Position numbers and translations under genes: made by a program. From Gilvimarinus gilvus (GTDB lineage: Bacteria > Pseudomonadota > Gammaproteobacteria > Pseudomonadales > Cellvibrionaceae): a DNA stretch of 64,000 nt. Numbering within the stretch: position 1 is the stretch's first letter; every line of letters begins with the position of its first letter. The DNA lies in contig NZ_JAULRU010000823.1 of NCBI RefSeq assembly GCF_030518155.1, positions 186,001 through 250,000 on the forward strand, written 5' to 3'. The notes beneath the pieces are model-generated. The model saw nothing but the letters and a program-made list of their open reading frames with translations, did not search any database and had not been told where the DNA came from. Below, piece by piece: positions 26,006-36,751 of the stretch.

Positions 26006-28327
26006 ATGAGCAGTATTTATCAGCGCATTGCCGACGAGTTAAACATTCAGGGCCAGCAAGTCAGTGCCGCCGTCAATCTTCTCGATGAAGGCGCCACCGT
26101 GCCCTTTATATCTCGCTATCGAAAAGAAGTCACCGGAGGGTTGGACGACACGCAAATGCGGTCGTTGGAGGAGCGCCTGCGCTATCTGCGTGAGCTTGAA
26201 GATAGGCGTGACGCCATCCTCAAAAGCATTGCCGAGCAGGACAAACTGAGCCCCCAGCTCGAAAGCGAAATTAAGTCTGCCGATACCAAAACTCGCCTCG
26301 AAGACCTCTATCTACCCTACAAACCAAAGCGCCGCACCAAGGGGCAGATAGCCATCGAGGCCGGGCTGGAACCTCTGGCCCAATCCCTGCTGGACGACCC
26401 AACGCTGGAACCCGAAACAGAAGCCAAAAAATTCATCAATGCCGAGCACAAGATCGAAGACACCAAGGCCGCTCTGGATGGAGCCAAATACATTCTGATG
26501 GAGAGGTTCAGCGAAGATGCCGACCTTTTAGCTAAACTTCGCGACTTTTTGCTAAAAGAAGCCGTTATTTCGAGCCGGGTTGCCACCGGTAAAGAAAATG
26601 ATCAAGCGCAGGAAGTGCAAAAATTCCGCGACTACTTCGAGCACGATGAACCACTCAAGTCGACCCCATCACACCGGGCACTGGCCATGTTCCGCGGTCG
26701 CAATGAGGGGGTGCTCACTCTGGCACTGGTTCTCGCCGACCTCGAGCCCGGTTCTTCTCACCCCTGTGAAGCGATGGTGGCTGAGCATTGGAATGTGCGA
26801 AGTCAAGACCGGGCCGCCGACGCCTGGCTGGCCGAAGTAATCCGCTGGACCTGGCGCGTTAAGTTATTAACCCACCTTGAAACCGACCTGCTAGGTGAGC
26901 TGCGTAACGTCGCAGAAGAAGATGCCATCAAAGTCTTCGCCTCCAACCTTAAAGACTTACTGCTGGCAGCTCCGGCCGGGCAAAAGGCTACGATTGGCCT
27001 CGACCCAGGCTTGCGCACCGGAGTTAAAGTCGCGGTTCTGGACGCCACCGGAAAAGTATTGGATCACGGCGCTATTTTCCCCACCCCACCCCAAAACAAG
27101 ATAGCTGAATCCGAGAAAATCCTGGCCCACATGTGCCGCACTCACAACGTCAATCTCATTGCCATTGGCAATGGTACGGCCAGCCGCGAGACCGAAAAAT
27201 TCGTTAAAGATATGCTTAAGCGCAACGACGACCTGACCGCAAAACCTGTCATTGTGAATGAGTCTGGCGCATCCGTGTATTCTGCCTCGGAGTTTGCCGC
27301 CAAAGAATTTCCCGATCTGGATGTGACTATTCGCGGCGCCATCTCTATTGCCCGTCGCTTGCAAGACCCACTGGCAGAGCTGGTAAAAATTGACCCTAAA
27401 TCCATTGGAGTAGGGCAGTACCAACACGATGTCTCGCAATCTCAGCTGGCGCGATCACTGGACGCTGTAGTGGAAGACTGTGTAAACGCCGTCGGCGTCG
27501 AGGTGAACACAGCCTCCGCGGCACTATTAGCGCGTGTATCGGGGCTAAACGCGACACTTGCCAACAATATCGTGGAATTTCGCGACAAGAACGGAGCGTT
27601 TTCGACCCGCAGCCAACTTAAAGATGTGGCCCGGTTTGGCGCCAAGACATTTGAACAGGCGGCCGGCTTCTTGCGTATTGCGGAGGGTAGTAATCCCCTG
27701 GACCGCTCCGCCGTCCACCCGGAAAGTTACTTATTGGTGGAATCGATTGCGCAGAAAAACCAACGCGAAGTCGCCGATCTGCTGGGAGATTCGTCATTTC
27801 TATCGAACATTAAGCCGCAGGAGTATGTGACTGAGCAATTTGGTGTTCCCACCATTACCGATATTCTGCGCGAGCTCGACAAGCCCGGTCGCGACCCTCG
27901 GCCCGAGTTTCGCACCGCCGAGTTCAAAGACGGCGTGAACACCATAAAAGACCTGGAGCCAGGCATGGTTCTCGAGGGCACCATCACCAATGTCACCAAC
28001 TTTGGCGCGTTTGTCGATATCGGCGTCCACCAGGACGGCTTAGTGCATATCTCTGCCCTGGCAAATACCTTCGTCAAAGACCCCCGCGAGGTGGTAAAAG
28101 CCGGTGATATCGTTAAGGTCAAGGTGATGGAGGTAGATGTGGACCGCAAACGAATCGGCCTGTCTATGCGCCTGGAAGATACTCCCGGTGAAAAAACCGG
28201 TGGCGACGGTCAACGCCCCAAGCGGGCTCCATCGACCCAGAAACACAATAAATCTCAGCAGCCAGCCAAGGCCGCCGTAGGCAGCATGGGCGCTCTGCTG
28301 CAGCAGGCCATGAAGAAAGGCCGCTAG
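26006..28327 (+). CDS. tex: Tex, RNA-binding transcription accessory protein
   Basis: A 773-residue Tex/YhgF. In order: the N-terminal Tex helical region (1-190), an YqgF-like RNase H fold ([16 protein letters not shown] at about 332-347), tandem helix-hairpin-helix motifs (around 500-560, including [11 protein letters not shown]-type helices), and a C-terminal S1 domain ([19 protein letters not shown] at about 652-670, ending KRIGLSMRL). A basic, Gln- and Lys-rich tail closes the chain. Tex binds nucleic acid and associates with transcription complexes. It is monocistronic. Confidence 0.96.
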   Translation: MSSIYQRIADELNIQGQQVSAAVNLLDEGATVPFISRYRKEVTGGLDDTQMRSLEERLRYLRELEDRRDAILKSIAEQDKLSPQLESEIKSADTKTRLEDLYLPYKPKRRTKGQIAIEAGLEPLAQSLLDDPTLEPETEAKKFINAEHKIEDTKAALDGAKYILMERFSEDADLLAKLRDFLLKEAVISSRVATGKENDQAQEVQKFRDYFEHDEPLKSTPSHRALAMFRGRNEGVLTLALVLADLEPGSSHPCEAMVAEHWNVRSQDRAADAWLAEVIRWTWRVKLLTHLETDLLGELRNVAEEDAIKVFASNLKDLLLAAPAGQKATIGLDPGLRTGVKVAVLDATGKVLDHGAIFPTPPQNKIAESEKILAHMCRTHNVNLIAIGNGTASRETEKFVKDMLKRNDDLTAKPVIVNESGASVYSASEFAAKEFPDLDVTIRGAISIARRLQDPLAELVKIDPKSIGVGQYQHDVSQSQLARSLDAVVEDCVNAVGVEVNTASAALLARVSGLNATLANNIVEFRDKNGAFSTRSQLKDVARFGAKTFEQAAGFLRIAEGSNPLDRSAVHPESYLLVESIAQKNQREVADLLGDSSFLSNIKPQEYVTEQFGVPTITDILRELDKPGRDPRPEFRTAEFKDGVNTIKDLEPGMVLEGTITNVTNFGAFVDIGVHQDGLVHISALANTFVKDPREVVKAGDIVKVKVMEVDVDRKRIGLSMRLEDTPGEKTGGDGQRPKRAPSTQKHNKSQQPAKAAVGSMGALLQQAMKKGR

Positions 28328-28686
28328 CGCTAAACGCGAGGCGAGTACTGCGCGGCGGCACAAGCGCTTACTCGCTGCTTTGTGTCTCTACCAACCCGGG
28401 CAAATAATCACTTAACTTTTCGCCACGCCAGCCGTAAACCTTATCGCTGGGCTCTCCGTGCTCTTGCCCGTAAGATACGGCGCGGAGAGACCCGGCATTA
28501 TCACTATGGTTATAAATTCTTGTAAATTTATTACAAAACAATACTTGCCTGTTGCTGCTTTATGCGCCAACTTGTCTGTACTAACGTGCACACACAGCAA
28601 ATAATTTCTAAAGTAAATATAGAAGTTGCGACGATAATTTGATTCCACGGACGGCCACCTAATAACAAAAATTAAGAGGCAAATAA
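28328..28686. other. 359-bp region between tex and the binding-protein gene
   Basis: The right half (28510-28680) is A+T-rich and must hold the promoter of the binding protein-chemoreceptor operon. The left half codes, on the minus strand, for a plausible 57-residue protein (listed separately). No terminator hairpin for tex was found. Confidence 0.45.
28368..28541 (-). CDS. candidate small protein with TTG start
   Basis: A 57-codon frame from TTG at 28541 to TAA at 28368, with an AGG six bases before the start. The composition looks coding: FTRIYNHSDNAGS, then SYGQEHGEP, YGWRGEKLSDYLPGL and VETQSSE. No ATG is available; a stop lies six codons upstream. It could be a genuine small protein or the 3' remnant of a longer gene whose 5' end has been lost. 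I do not recognise the family. Confidence 0.4.
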   Translation of the reverse strand: MFCNKFTRIYNHSDNAGSLRAVSYGQEHGEPSDKVYGWRGEKLSDYLPGLVETQSSE

Positions 28687-29574
28687 GTGAGATATTTTTT
28701 ACTGGTAATAGGCCTGATAGTTACATTTCCATTGCAGGCCGCAATGGAAATTAACTTAGTATCGCGAGGTGATGGCAACGCCCGCTACGCCATTAATATG
28801 ATCAAGCTGGCGCTGGATACCGTTGGCACTGAATACGATTTGAAAATCTCCGACGGCACACTCACCAGTGCCCGACAACAGCAAGATACCGAAGAAGGCG
28901 TCATGGACATTATGTGGGCTGCTACCACTGATGACATAGAGCAGCGCCTATTGCCTATACGCATCCCATTGTATAAGGGTCTTCTGGGCCACCGCGTCTT
29001 TATCATTCACAAGGAGAATCGCAATTTATTTGCCGATGTATCAGAGTTTGATCAACTCAAGAATTTTGTATTCGGCCAGGGTAAGGGTTGGCCAGATACC
29101 GACATCATGCGCCACAACGGCCTGGAGGTAGAAACGGGCACCTACGAAGGTCTGTTTCTCATGGCCGACGGCCAACGCTTTCACGCGTTTCCACGCGGTG
29201 TAAACGAGCCCTGGGGGGAAATCGAGCAGCGCCCGCAACTGGATCTTACCGTTGATCAGAACTTAATGTTTGTTTACCGCATGCCTTTTTATTTGTTCGT
29301 GAGCCCTAAACGCCCAGAAGTAGCCCAAGCCATTGAAAATGGCCTGATGCAGGCAATTAATAATGGCGCTTTCGACGCCTTGATGATGCAGGACCCCATG
29401 GTGCAAATGGTTATCGCGCGCGGCAATATGTCGGAGCGCACAGTATTTGAGCTCGACAACCCCAGCTTGCCTGCCGCCACTCCTGTAGACAATACCGACC
29501 TATGGTTTGATATTGAAAGCTTAACCAAGCCCAGTGAAGAAGTAGACGAAACAATAGCGAGTGACCCACTATGA
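28687..29574 (+). CDS. periplasmic solute-binding protein coupled to a chemoreceptor
   Basis: A 295-residue type II periplasmic binding protein (SBP_bac_3-like). The signal peptide ends at about residue 19 (FPLQAA). Two-lobe features are visible: [16 protein letters not shown] near the start and [17 protein letters not shown] in the second lobe. The GTG start at 28687 follows AAGAGG. Its stop overlaps the start of the chemoreceptor gene by four bases (29571-29574). No transporter genes are near, so the protein probably presents ligand to the receptor rather than to a permease. The ligand is unknown. Confidence 0.82.
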   Translation: MRYFLLVIGLIVTFPLQAAMEINLVSRGDGNARYAINMIKLALDTVGTEYDLKISDGTLTSARQQQDTEEGVMDIMWAATTDDIEQRLLPIRIPLYKGLLGHRVFIIHKENRNLFADVSEFDQLKNFVFGQGKGWPDTDIMRHNGLEVETGTYEGLFLMADGQRFHAFPRGVNEPWGEIEQRPQLDLTVDQNLMFVYRMPFYLFVSPKRPEVAQAIENGLMQAINNGAFDALMMQDPMVQMVIARGNMSERTVFELDNPSLPAATPVDNTDLWFDIESLTKPSEEVDETIASDPL

Positions 29575-31067
29575 TAAGAAAAACGCTCACGGTAAAGCTG
29601 ATGCTGGCCTTGACTGCCATCTCCTTGCTCATTGCTGCCGCCATTGTCATCATTAACTATCGATTTCAAAGTGCCAATCAGGACGAAGTTTTTCAAATCA
29701 GTGTTGACGGACAGATACAACTGGCATTATCGGCTCTGCGCGAACCGGTGTTTTCCTATGATTTACCACAGATTGAAACTATTGGTAAGTCTTTAGCCAA
29801 CACCCCGCTGATCATCTCTATTGATATTGTCGACCACCGCGAAAAATCACTGGCCTCTGCTAGCGACAGCCAGCGCCCCGACACTGACTTAATTGAACGT
29901 CGGGAAAAAATTGAAATCACCCGCAAAGAGAAGTTGATTGGCTATATCAATATCTATTTTTCCAAACAACAGGTGCAAGACACACTGGCCAGTCAATCGC
30001 TGGCCACTTTTATCACGATAGCCACTTTGCTGATTGGCAGTTTAGTGACCGTTGCTTTATTAACCAAAAAAATGATTTCACGGCGCATACTTGAAATCAG
30101 TGAGTCACTAGGAGAAATTGCCGACGGTGGTGGCGATCTAACCCGCCGACTTCCCACCAACAGCTCTGACGAGATTGGGGACTTAAGTCACAATTTTAAC
30201 CGGGTTATGGAGCAGATTGCATCGATTATTCAGCGTGTTACCGAGTCCAGCAAAAGTGTGACATCGCAATCAGAACGCATGACAGAGGCATCTCAAAACA
30301 CATCACTCGCCATTACTCAGCAAATTAGAGAAATTGAACAAGTGGCGGCCGCCCTGCAGCAAATGTCGCACTCGGCGCAAGAGGTGGCCGATCACGCCAA
30401 AAATACCGCGGCCGACACGCAAGCGACCATGCGCCTTACTGACGAAGGCTCCGATGTTGTCAAAAGTGCCATTGGCACCATTAATCGCTTAACCGGACAA
30501 ATTGAAACAACAGCCGATAAAATTAAAGGGTTGCGCGAGAAATCCGACAGCATAGGCTCCGTCATGGAGGTTATTCGCAATATCGCCGAGCAAACCAATC
30601 TCCTGGCCCTAAACGCCGCCATTGAAGCTGCGCGAGCGGGAGAGCAGGGGCGAGGCTTTGCGGTAGTAGCCGATGAAGTTCGCTCCCTGGCACAAAAAAC
30701 TCAACAGTCCACAGAAGAAATAGCGTCCATTATTCAGGAGTTGCAAAAGTCCGCGGATGATACCCATCACTCGATGGAGTATAGCGTTAAAGCCGTGGAG
30801 GAAACGATTTCGACGTCCAGCCGGGTGGAACAAGCACTAGAGAATATTCGCAGTAACGTCGAGTCAATCAATAATATGAACCACCATATTGCCGACGCCT
30901 CGCGCGAACAAAGTACAACGGCGCACGAAGTCAGTAAAAATGTAACCACCATTCACGACATCACCGAGCGAGTTTCTCACAATGCCGAAGTTGTGCGAGA
31001 CAGCAGCGCGACTCTTGATCACGACAGTCATGAATTGCGGGATGAGATGTCAAAGTTCACAACCTAG
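29571..31067 (+). CDS. methyl-accepting chemotaxis protein
   Basis: A 498-residue receptor: membrane segment 1 at about 8-28, a periplasmic domain of about 115 residues, membrane segment 2 at about 143-165 ([15 protein letters not shown]), HAMP at about 166-220 ([16 protein letters not shown]), then the signalling domain with the invariant hairpin tip [19 protein letters not shown] and [12 protein letters not shown]. There is no C-terminal CheR-binding pentapeptide. The periplasmic domain looks PAS/Cache-like ([16 protein letters not shown]) and may dock the coupled binding protein. Confidence 0.93.
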   Translation: MIRKTLTVKLMLALTAISLLIAAAIVIINYRFQSANQDEVFQISVDGQIQLALSALREPVFSYDLPQIETIGKSLANTPLIISIDIVDHREKSLASASDSQRPDTDLIERREKIEITRKEKLIGYINIYFSKQQVQDTLASQSLATFITIATLLIGSLVTVALLTKKMISRRILEISESLGEIADGGGDLTRRLPTNSSDEIGDLSHNFNRVMEQIASIIQRVTESSKSVTSQSERMTEASQNTSLAITQQIREIEQVAAALQQMSHSAQEVADHAKNTAADTQATMRLTDEGSDVVKSAIGTINRLTGQIETTADKIKGLREKSDSIGSVMEVIRNIAEQTNLLALNAAIEAARAGEQGRGFAVVADEVRSLAQKTQQSTEEIASIIQELQKSADDTHHSMEYSVKAVEETISTSSRVEQALENIRSNVESINNMNHHIADASREQSTTAHEVSKNVTTIHDITERVSHNAEVVRDSSATLDHDSHELRDEMSKFTT

Positions 31068-31090
31068 ATCAAACAAAAAAACTCAATACC

Positions 31091-31118
31091 AAAAAGCCCA
31101 GCGATTGCTGGGCTTTTT
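31091..31118. terminator. bidirectional terminator between two chemoreceptor genes
   Basis: AAAAAGCCCAGC and GCTGGGCTTTTT are perfect 12-bp arms with a GATT loop, giving a GC stem followed by T on either strand. It lies between convergent genes and can serve both. Confidence 0.9.
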
Positions 31119-31169
31119 GGTTTATCGCTTTTCTGCCGACACAGAATACTAGAAAATAAAGCAGGGCAT

Positions 31170-32795
31170 TTATACAGAGAAATGCGCTATTTGTTTCTCC
31201 AGCTTCTGTGCAGTGACATCCAACTCGTTCGCCGTTTCTGTAGATTTCTGAGCACTGGCCTGCGCGCTTTGCACCATGGAAACGACGTGGGTTACATTTT
31301 TGTTAATTTCCTCAGCCGCATAGCTTTGCTCTTCGGCGGCGGTGGCAATTTGCGTATTCATATCGAGAATACTGGAGATTGCTTGGGAAATCGCGTGAAT
31401 AGCCGCACCCGTTTCTCCCATTAAACTCACCGTACGCTGAGTTTTGTCCCGGCTGACGACCATTGCTTGCGCCGCACCGGATGCTCCCGACTGCACGGCC
31501 TCGATAATCTGTTGAATTTCCGCCGTAGACTCCTGGGTGCGCTGCGCTAAGGCCCGCACCTCGTCCGCCACAACGGCGAAACCGCGGCCTTGCTCCCCCG
31601 CTCGCGCAGCTTCAATGGCCGCGTTGAGGGCAAGCAAATTCGTTTGTTCTGCGATGCCCTTAATCACACCGAGCACATGACCAATACGGTCGCTTTCGGT
31701 TTCTAACTGGGCCATGGATTGGCTGACTTCTTCCACCTGGGTGGCCAGCTCGTTAATGGAGCTTACGGTATTTTCCATGACATTAATGCCATTTTTAGCA
31801 TTGCTGTCTGCACCGCCAGCGGCCTCGGCTGCGCCCGACGCGTTGGTTGCGACTTCCTGCACAGTGGACGACATCTCATTGACGGCAGCGGCCACCTGAT
31901 CGGTTGAGTGCTCAGTTTCACTGATATGGCGGGCAATATCGCTTGCGGTTTGGTTAATGCTGGCCGAGGCGCCGCCTAATTGTTGTGCGGTATCTTTTAC
32001 CGAGGATACGACGCCGCGTATCTCTTCTTGCATTTGCGCCAAATTTTCCCCCAGTTGCCCCAGCTCGTCATTGCGCTGCAAATGAAAGCGTTTGGAAAAA
32101 TCGCCCCCAGACATAATCCGGATATGGTCCATAATCGCCTGCATTGGCTGAATAATGGTTGTGCTTAACAGCCACCAGAGCACTGCCAGAGCGGCAACTG
32201 CGACCGCGAAAGTGGCCAACTGAGCCCAAAACGCGACCTTAGCACTGAGCGCCTGCACCTCTGCCGCCGCCTTTTCCACCTCGGCCTTAATGATATCTGC
32301 GGCCTCTTGCAACAATCGGCTGGGCTCACGGTCTATTCCTGCCACCGCTTCGTCGCCGGCGCGATGGTTGTACCCTGAGGCGACAAAAGCATCGAAACCC
32401 TCGTTATACTGGTCAAAGGCCGTTTCATGAGCGGCCAAAAAGTCCCCCAACAAGCGCGAGCTTTGACCCGATTTCAGGCCCCTTGAAAGCTGGCCTCCCT
32501 CACTTTGAATAGTCTCGTGGTGCTTCTGAAAGCGGTCCCAGTACTTTTCTCGCTGGCTAGCGTCGGCGCCGCGTAACAACACGTTTTTCCACTCTTGCAC
32601 CTGAACTTTAAAATCAAAGTTCATACGGTTAATTTGGCGCTCCTGCGCAATATTGTTGTCGATTAAGCGATTGTAGCTGTTAATTTGCCCATTCAGCATA
32701 TATATCGCTACCTCAGCGGCAATCAATAAACCCGCCAAGCCAATACCCACAGCCACCATCAAGCGCATTTGTACGCTTTCCGTTATCCAACGCAT
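31170..32795 (-). CDS. methyl-accepting chemotaxis protein with four-helix sensor
   Basis: A 541-residue receptor. Membrane segment 1 is at about 10-32, a helical periplasmic sensor at about 33-185 (4HB_MCP type: [14 protein letters not shown] and [13 protein letters not shown]), membrane segment 2 at about 188-212 rich in Ala and Val, then HAMP and a signalling domain with [19 protein letters not shown] at its tip. No pentapeptide tether at the C-terminus. Sensed signal unknown. The receptor is monocistronic and converges with the previous chemoreceptor. Confidence 0.93.
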   Translation of the reverse strand: MRWITESVQMRLMVAVGIGLAGLLIAAEVAIYMLNGQINSYNRLIDNNIAQERQINRMNFDFKVQVQEWKNVLLRGADASQREKYWDRFQKHHETIQSEGGQLSRGLKSGQSSRLLGDFLAAHETAFDQYNEGFDAFVASGYNHRAGDEAVAGIDREPSRLLQEAADIIKAEVEKAAAEVQALSAKVAFWAQLATFAVAVAALAVLWWLLSTTIIQPMQAIMDHIRIMSGGDFSKRFHLQRNDELGQLGENLAQMQEEIRGVVSSVKDTAQQLGGASASINQTASDIARHISETEHSTDQVAAAVNEMSSTVQEVATNASGAAEAAGGADSNAKNGINVMENTVSSINELATQVEEVSQSMAQLETESDRIGHVLGVIKGIAEQTNLLALNAAIEAARAGEQGRGFAVVADEVRALAQRTQESTAEIQQIIEAVQSGASGAAQAMVVSRDKTQRTVSLMGETGAAIHAISQAISSILDMNTQIATAAEEQSYAAEEINKNVTHVVSMVQSAQASAQKSTETANELDVTAQKLEKQIAHFSV

Positions 32796-32927
32796 GCTAC
32801 CAATCCTCGAAAACCGGCGAGCGCAAGCTCACCTGAAAAATAGATGTTTACTGGAGTATAGGAGATATTTCGCGCCGTACAGGCACGTACCTGTCGGGCA
32901 GAACAGCGCAGCGGGCACTGCTGTTGG

Positions 32928-34814
32928 TTAACTGTTCAGCTGATCGAGCTGATCCTGTACCTCTAACCATTTTTCTTCCGCGTCGCTAAGCTGCTGCTGA
33001 AGCTGCGATTGCTTAAGCAGCAGTGCCTGTAACCGCGCTTTATTCTCTTCCTCGTACAAGGCCGTATCGGCCAAATCCGCCTCAACTTGAGCCACCTGGC
33101 CGGTTAGCTTTTCCACCTGTGTTTCGAGTTTCTTGAGATTCTTCATTAGCGGCTTGCGTTGCTCTCGCTGAGCTGCGGCATCCTGGCGCTTGTTTTTCCT
33201 GCTCGCCGTCGCCTCGGGCTGAGCGGCGGTTTGCCCAGTGGCTGACGCGCGCTTATGTTCAAGCAGCCAGACGTGATATTCCTCGAGAGTGCCATCAAAC
33301 TCCCGGGCGACGCCTTCGGCCACCAGCACCCATTCATCGACGGTATTGCGCAACAAGTGACGATCGTGCGAGACCACAATGACCGCACCTTCGTAGTCCT
33401 GAAGTGCCATGGTCAAAGCCTGGCGCATTTCCAGATCCAAATGGTTGGTGGGCTCATCCAACAACAGAACATTGGGCTCTTGCCAGGCGATTAGGGCTAA
33501 CGCCAAGCGAGCCTTTTCACCACCGGAGAAGTGAGCAATGGTTTCAAACGCACGGTCGCCGCGAAAATCGTAGCTGCCGAGAAAATTGCGAATTTGCTGT
33601 TCACTGGCCTTGGGGCTGAGTCGTTGAATATGCAGCGCCGCCGATGCGCTCATATCCAGGGCTTCAAGTTGATGCTGGGCAAAATAGCCCAAACGGAAAT
33701 GCTCACCGGTGACACGCTCGCCGGTCATGGGTGGCAAGTTGCCAGCAATGGTTTTAATCAAGCTGGATTTGCCGGCTCCGTTGGGGCCAAGCAAGCCAAT
33801 GCGCTGACCCGGAGCGACATTCACATTGACACCGGACAAAATTTTCTTATCACCGTAGCCCACATCGACGTCGCGCAACACGAGCAGAGGATCTGACACT
33901 TTCTCGTATGTGGGGAGTGTGAAGGTAAAAGGTGAGTCCACGTGTGCAGGGGCAATAGCCTCCATACGTTCCAACTGTTTAACGCGGCTTTGTGCCTGCT
34001 TAGCCTTGGTCGCCTTGGCCCGAAAACGGCGGATGTAGCTCTCGAGGTGTGCTACTTTTTCTTGCTGTTTGGCGAACGCAGCCTGCTGCTGTGCCAGACG
34101 CTCTGCACGCTGCCTTTCATAGGACGAGTAGTTACCGCTGTAGCTGATCAACTTTCCGGACTCAATACTGACAATACGACCCACCACATTGTCGAGAAAG
34201 TCGCGATCGTGAGAGATAATCAGCAAGGTGCCGTCATAGGCCTGTAGCCACTGCTCCAACCACAGAGTTGCATCTAGATCGAGGTGGTTGGTGGGTTCAT
34301 CCAACAACAGCAGATCCGATGGGCTCATCAGTGCCTGAGCCAGATTAAGCCGAATACGCCAGCCACCGGAGAAATCTGTCACCGGGCGTTGATGATCGGA
34401 TATGGCGAATCCGAGCCCATCGAGCAACTGAGCGGCGCGGGCATTGGCGGTATAGCCATCTGCCTGCTCTAGATCACCGTACAGAGTAGCCAGCTTTTCA
34501 CCGTCGTCTTCAACGGCCGCAATGGCTCGCTCCAGTTCACGCAGATGCGTGTCACCATCCAAAATATAGTCCAGGGCGCTGCGTTCAACATCGGTAACTT
34601 CTTGTGCCATATGCGACAAGCGCCACTGGGCCGGAATATCCAGGCGCCCGGCATCAGCGTGCAACTGCTTCAGTAGCAGCTTAAATAATGACGACTTACC
34701 GCTGCCGTTGGCTCCGATCATGCCCAGCTTCTGCCCGGGAAAAATGGAAAGATCGGCTTCCTGCAACAAAAATTTGGAGCCACGCTGTAAGCTAACGCCT
34801 TCTAATGCAATCAT
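32928..34814 (-). CDS. yheS: ABC-F family ATPase, YheS type
   Basis: A 628-residue soluble protein with two ABC domains and no membrane segments. Walker A motifs are GANGSGKSS (34-42) and GPNGAGKSS in the second half; signatures are DFSGGWR and HFSGGEKAR; Walker B is LLLLDEPTNHLDL in both. The helical P-site tRNA interaction linker lies between them (FRAKATKAKQAQSR), and a coiled coil forms the last 100 residues. ABC-F proteins act on the ribosome. It is divergent from a TIGR02444 gene as in Pseudomonas. Confidence 0.93.
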   Translation of the reverse strand: MIALEGVSLQRGSKFLLQEADLSIFPGQKLGMIGANGSGKSSLFKLLLKQLHADAGRLDIPAQWRLSHMAQEVTDVERSALDYILDGDTHLRELERAIAAVEDDGEKLATLYGDLEQADGYTANARAAQLLDGLGFAISDHQRPVTDFSGGWRIRLNLAQALMSPSDLLLLDEPTNHLDLDATLWLEQWLQAYDGTLLIISHDRDFLDNVVGRIVSIESGKLISYSGNYSSYERQRAERLAQQQAAFAKQQEKVAHLESYIRRFRAKATKAKQAQSRVKQLERMEAIAPAHVDSPFTFTLPTYEKVSDPLLVLRDVDVGYGDKKILSGVNVNVAPGQRIGLLGPNGAGKSSLIKTIAGNLPPMTGERVTGEHFRLGYFAQHQLEALDMSASAALHIQRLSPKASEQQIRNFLGSYDFRGDRAFETIAHFSGGEKARLALALIAWQEPNVLLLDEPTNHLDLEMRQALTMALQDYEGAVIVVSHDRHLLRNTVDEWVLVAEGVAREFDGTLEEYHVWLLEHKRASATGQTAAQPEATASRKNKRQDAAAQREQRKPLMKNLKKLETQVEKLTGQVAQVEADLADTALYEEENKARLQALLLKQSQLQQQLSDAEEKWLEVQDQLDQLNS

Positions 34815-34872
34815 GGTTTATCTATAAGCCTGTTAAACTGGCGAGCCTTTGGACCCGGGTACCGACAAAAAT

Positions 34873-35385
34873 ATGTGCGAACCTTACACAGATATCTGGC
34901 ATTTTGCTACGACGGTGTATCGACAACCCGAGGTCGAGCCCTTATGCCTGCAGTTGCAAGAAGAGCAGGGCGTGAATGTGACGTTGTTGTTGTGGCTACT
35001 GTGGATCGACAGCTATTTTGCAAAGCCTCCCGCATCGCTAAATGCTGGTCATCTAATCGCCGAACAGTGGCAACACAATATTGTCACACCACTGCGAACC
35101 GCCCGCCGTTGGATGAAGCGCAACCTTGAGCTAAATGGCGATAAGGCGCGTTTGCGCGAGGCCATAAAAAGCCAAGAACTATTCGCTGAAAAGCTATTAC
35201 TTTCACAGCTGCAATCGCTAGTCGAACACACACCATCGCACAACAGAGCGCTCACCCGTGTTGATCAACTCCAAGCGAGCGCGGACTACTTAACCCACCT
35301 GGGTATGGCGGCTCCTGCGCGCGCAAGCACATTGAAAACCTTACTCCTCGCGATACAAGCTGCACATAACAAAAAGCCCTGCTGA
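34873..35385 (+). CDS. TIGR02444 family protein
   Basis: A 170-residue protein of the TIGR02444/DUF2390 family: DIWHFATTVYRQPEV at the start, LQEEQGVNVTLLLWLLW in the middle, and PLRTARRWMKRNLE. Function unknown; predicted helical and cytoplasmic. The ATG at 34873 is preferred to a TTG at 34849. The neighbour on the other strand is the ABC-F gene, an arrangement I recall from Pseudomonas. Its stop codon lies in the loop of the terminator. Confidence 0.85.
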   Translation: MCEPYTDIWHFATTVYRQPEVEPLCLQLQEEQGVNVTLLLWLLWIDSYFAKPPASLNAGHLIAEQWQHNIVTPLRTARRWMKRNLELNGDKARLREAIKSQELFAEKLLLSQLQSLVEHTPSHNRALTRVDQLQASADYLTHLGMAAPARASTLKTLLLAIQAAHNKKPC

Positions 35386-35396
35386 GCAGGGCTTTT
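35372..35396. terminator. bidirectional terminator between TIGR02444 gene and algP
   Basis: AAAAGCCCTGC (35372-35382) pairs with GCAGGGCTTTT (35386-35396) around a three-base loop that is itself the TGA stop codon of the upstream gene. It serves the plus-strand gene and the convergent algP. Confidence 0.88.
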
Positions 35397-35424
35397 ACGC
35401 TGACATATGGTGGCCGTTTAGCGT

Positions 35425-36294
35425 TTACTCTTCGTCAAATAAGCTGCCCGATTTAGGTACGGCCGGAGCATCCGGTACCGGCTCGACCGTTAACTTACCC
35501 GGCTCGCTGGGCTCAATAACGTGTGTACCCATGTGATGCGGGAGTGGGTTTGGTGCAACAGGCTCTGGCTTTACGGTCGCGGGAGCGGGGCTAGCCTGCG
35601 CCGGCTCGGCGACAGATGCCGGGGTTGTGTTGGTCGCTGCGGCCTTGTCAGTCGCCGTTTTTTTCGCGGCCACTTTCTTTTTAACCGCAGGCTTCGCCTT
35701 GGGCTTTGCCACAGACTGAGCGGACGCCTTAGCAGGTTGGCGCTTGACGGGTGCTTTTGCCTTTGCACTTGCCGCTTTTTTCGCCGTAGCGGGCTTTGCG
35801 CTTTTAGGCTCAGATTTACCAGCAACCGCCGGTGAAGACTGTGTGCCTTTTTTTGCAACGGTTCGCTTCGCCTTCGCGCTCTTGACCGCCTGCTTTCGCT
35901 TGGCCTCGGCTGCTTTGACAAACTTGGCTTCCACTTTAGCGAGCTGTTCGGCATCCTTTTTCGCCTTGCGTGCAGCGGCCAAGGCGACTACCGCCTCCGC
36001 GTTTTCTGCGGCGAGACTAGCCACCAATTTTTGCTGAGCCGTTAACGCAGCGCTTGCCTTTACCGAACGCGCCTTCGCAGCCGCGCTAGGCTTCGCCTTG
36101 GCGGCGGCCACTTTGCGCGATTTTAGAGTCGTCAGTTTCTTTCTTGCTGCATCCAGCTTTTTCTTAGTCGCGGCTTGTGCTTTTTCAGCAGCTTTTACAG
36201 CCCTGACTCGCTCACTATCGAGCTTGGCCTTCAGCGAAACAATTTCTCTTTCCAATTGCGCAACAGACAAAGCGGCTTTTTTCTTCGCAGCCAT
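35425..36294 (-). CDS. algP: AlgP-like lysine/alanine-rich histone H1-like protein
   Basis: A 289-residue, very basic, low-complexity protein. Residues 1-60 are a charged coiled coil (VAQLEREIVSLKAKLDSE); about 60-235 is rich in Ala, Lys and Pro with KPAAKK-like repeats; the C-terminal 50 residues are acidic and Pro-rich (ending SGSLFDEE). This is the make-up of Pseudomonas AlgP (AlgR3), a histone H1-like DNA-binding protein tied to alginate control. Repeat content means the length may vary between strains. The neighbours FKBP and AlgQ/Rsd support the assignment. Confidence 0.78.
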   Translation of the reverse strand: MAAKKKAALSVAQLEREIVSLKAKLDSERVRAVKAAEKAQAATKKKLDAARKKLTTLKSRKVAAAKAKPSAAAKARSVKASAALTAQQKLVASLAAENAEAVVALAAARKAKKDAEQLAKVEAKFVKAAEAKRKQAVKSAKAKRTVAKKGTQSSPAVAGKSEPKSAKPATAKKAASAKAKAPVKRQPAKASAQSVAKPKAKPAVKKKVAAKKTATDKAAATNTTPASVAEPAQASPAPATVKPEPVAPNPLPHHMGTHVIEPSEPGKLTVEPVPDAPAVPKSGSLFDEE

Positions 36295-36624
36295 AGTAAA
36301 ACCCTTCTAAATAATTGGACGAACATGAAACAACAGTGAATAAATCTTGCGCATTATTGTAGACCCAATACAGCAAAATGTGTACGTCTCAAACATTACC
36401 AAATCACAGTTTCAACGTTAAAACGCCCCCCTACAGATGTTGCTCGGGACCATAGCGTGGCAGCGCAGCAACACCTTGAAGTTACGCCATATATCCCCAA
36501 ATAGAGGCTAACCCCACCGGTAAGGTGGCGCGCTTTTACCGCAAACGCCGACCAGGAGTCACAAACTGGTGCAAACTTGCGTTACCATAGGCGCTCGGTT
36601 TGTAACGCCCGAATCGAATACCTA

Positions 36625-36653
36625 TCGACAGTTGCATTTTTGACAGGTATTAA
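36625..36653 (+). promoter_or_regulatory. candidate sigma-70 promoter of the FKBP gene
   Basis: TCGACA (36625-36630) and TATTAA (36648-36653) are separated by exactly 17 bases. Start of transcription would be near 36660, giving a leader of about 90 bases. The match is moderate. Confidence 0.4.
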
Positions 36654-36677
36654 GCTGGACCCGGGCAGCGATAAAGC

Positions 36678-36722
36678 GGTCGGATACACCGACCAACCAC
36701 CATCCACCCAGAGGCAGGTGGT
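36678..36722 (+). promoter_or_regulatory. two hairpins in the FKBP gene leader
   Basis: GGTCGG-ATACA-CCGACC (36678-36694) is followed by ACCACC at 36696-36701 pairing with GGTGGT at 36717-36722. Both precede the start codon by 30-75 bases and have no T-run. They could stabilise the message or regulate translation. Confidence 0.4.
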
Positions 36723-36751
36723 CCAACACACGACAAATAAATAGGTTTTCT

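Larger units (their letters stand above)
36295..36751. other. 457-bp divergent region between algP and the FKBP gene
   Basis: No gene is supported. The algP promoter should lie within the first 150 bases. The right part carries a candidate sigma-70 promoter (36625-36653) and two hairpins in the FKBP leader (36678-36722), listed separately. The stretch 36400-36600 shows only short mixed repeats. Confidence 0.5.

Noticed and set aside
26957-27439. A 160-codon antisense frame inside tex
   Set aside because: Shadow of the conserved YqgF region; no ribosome site and no domain pattern.
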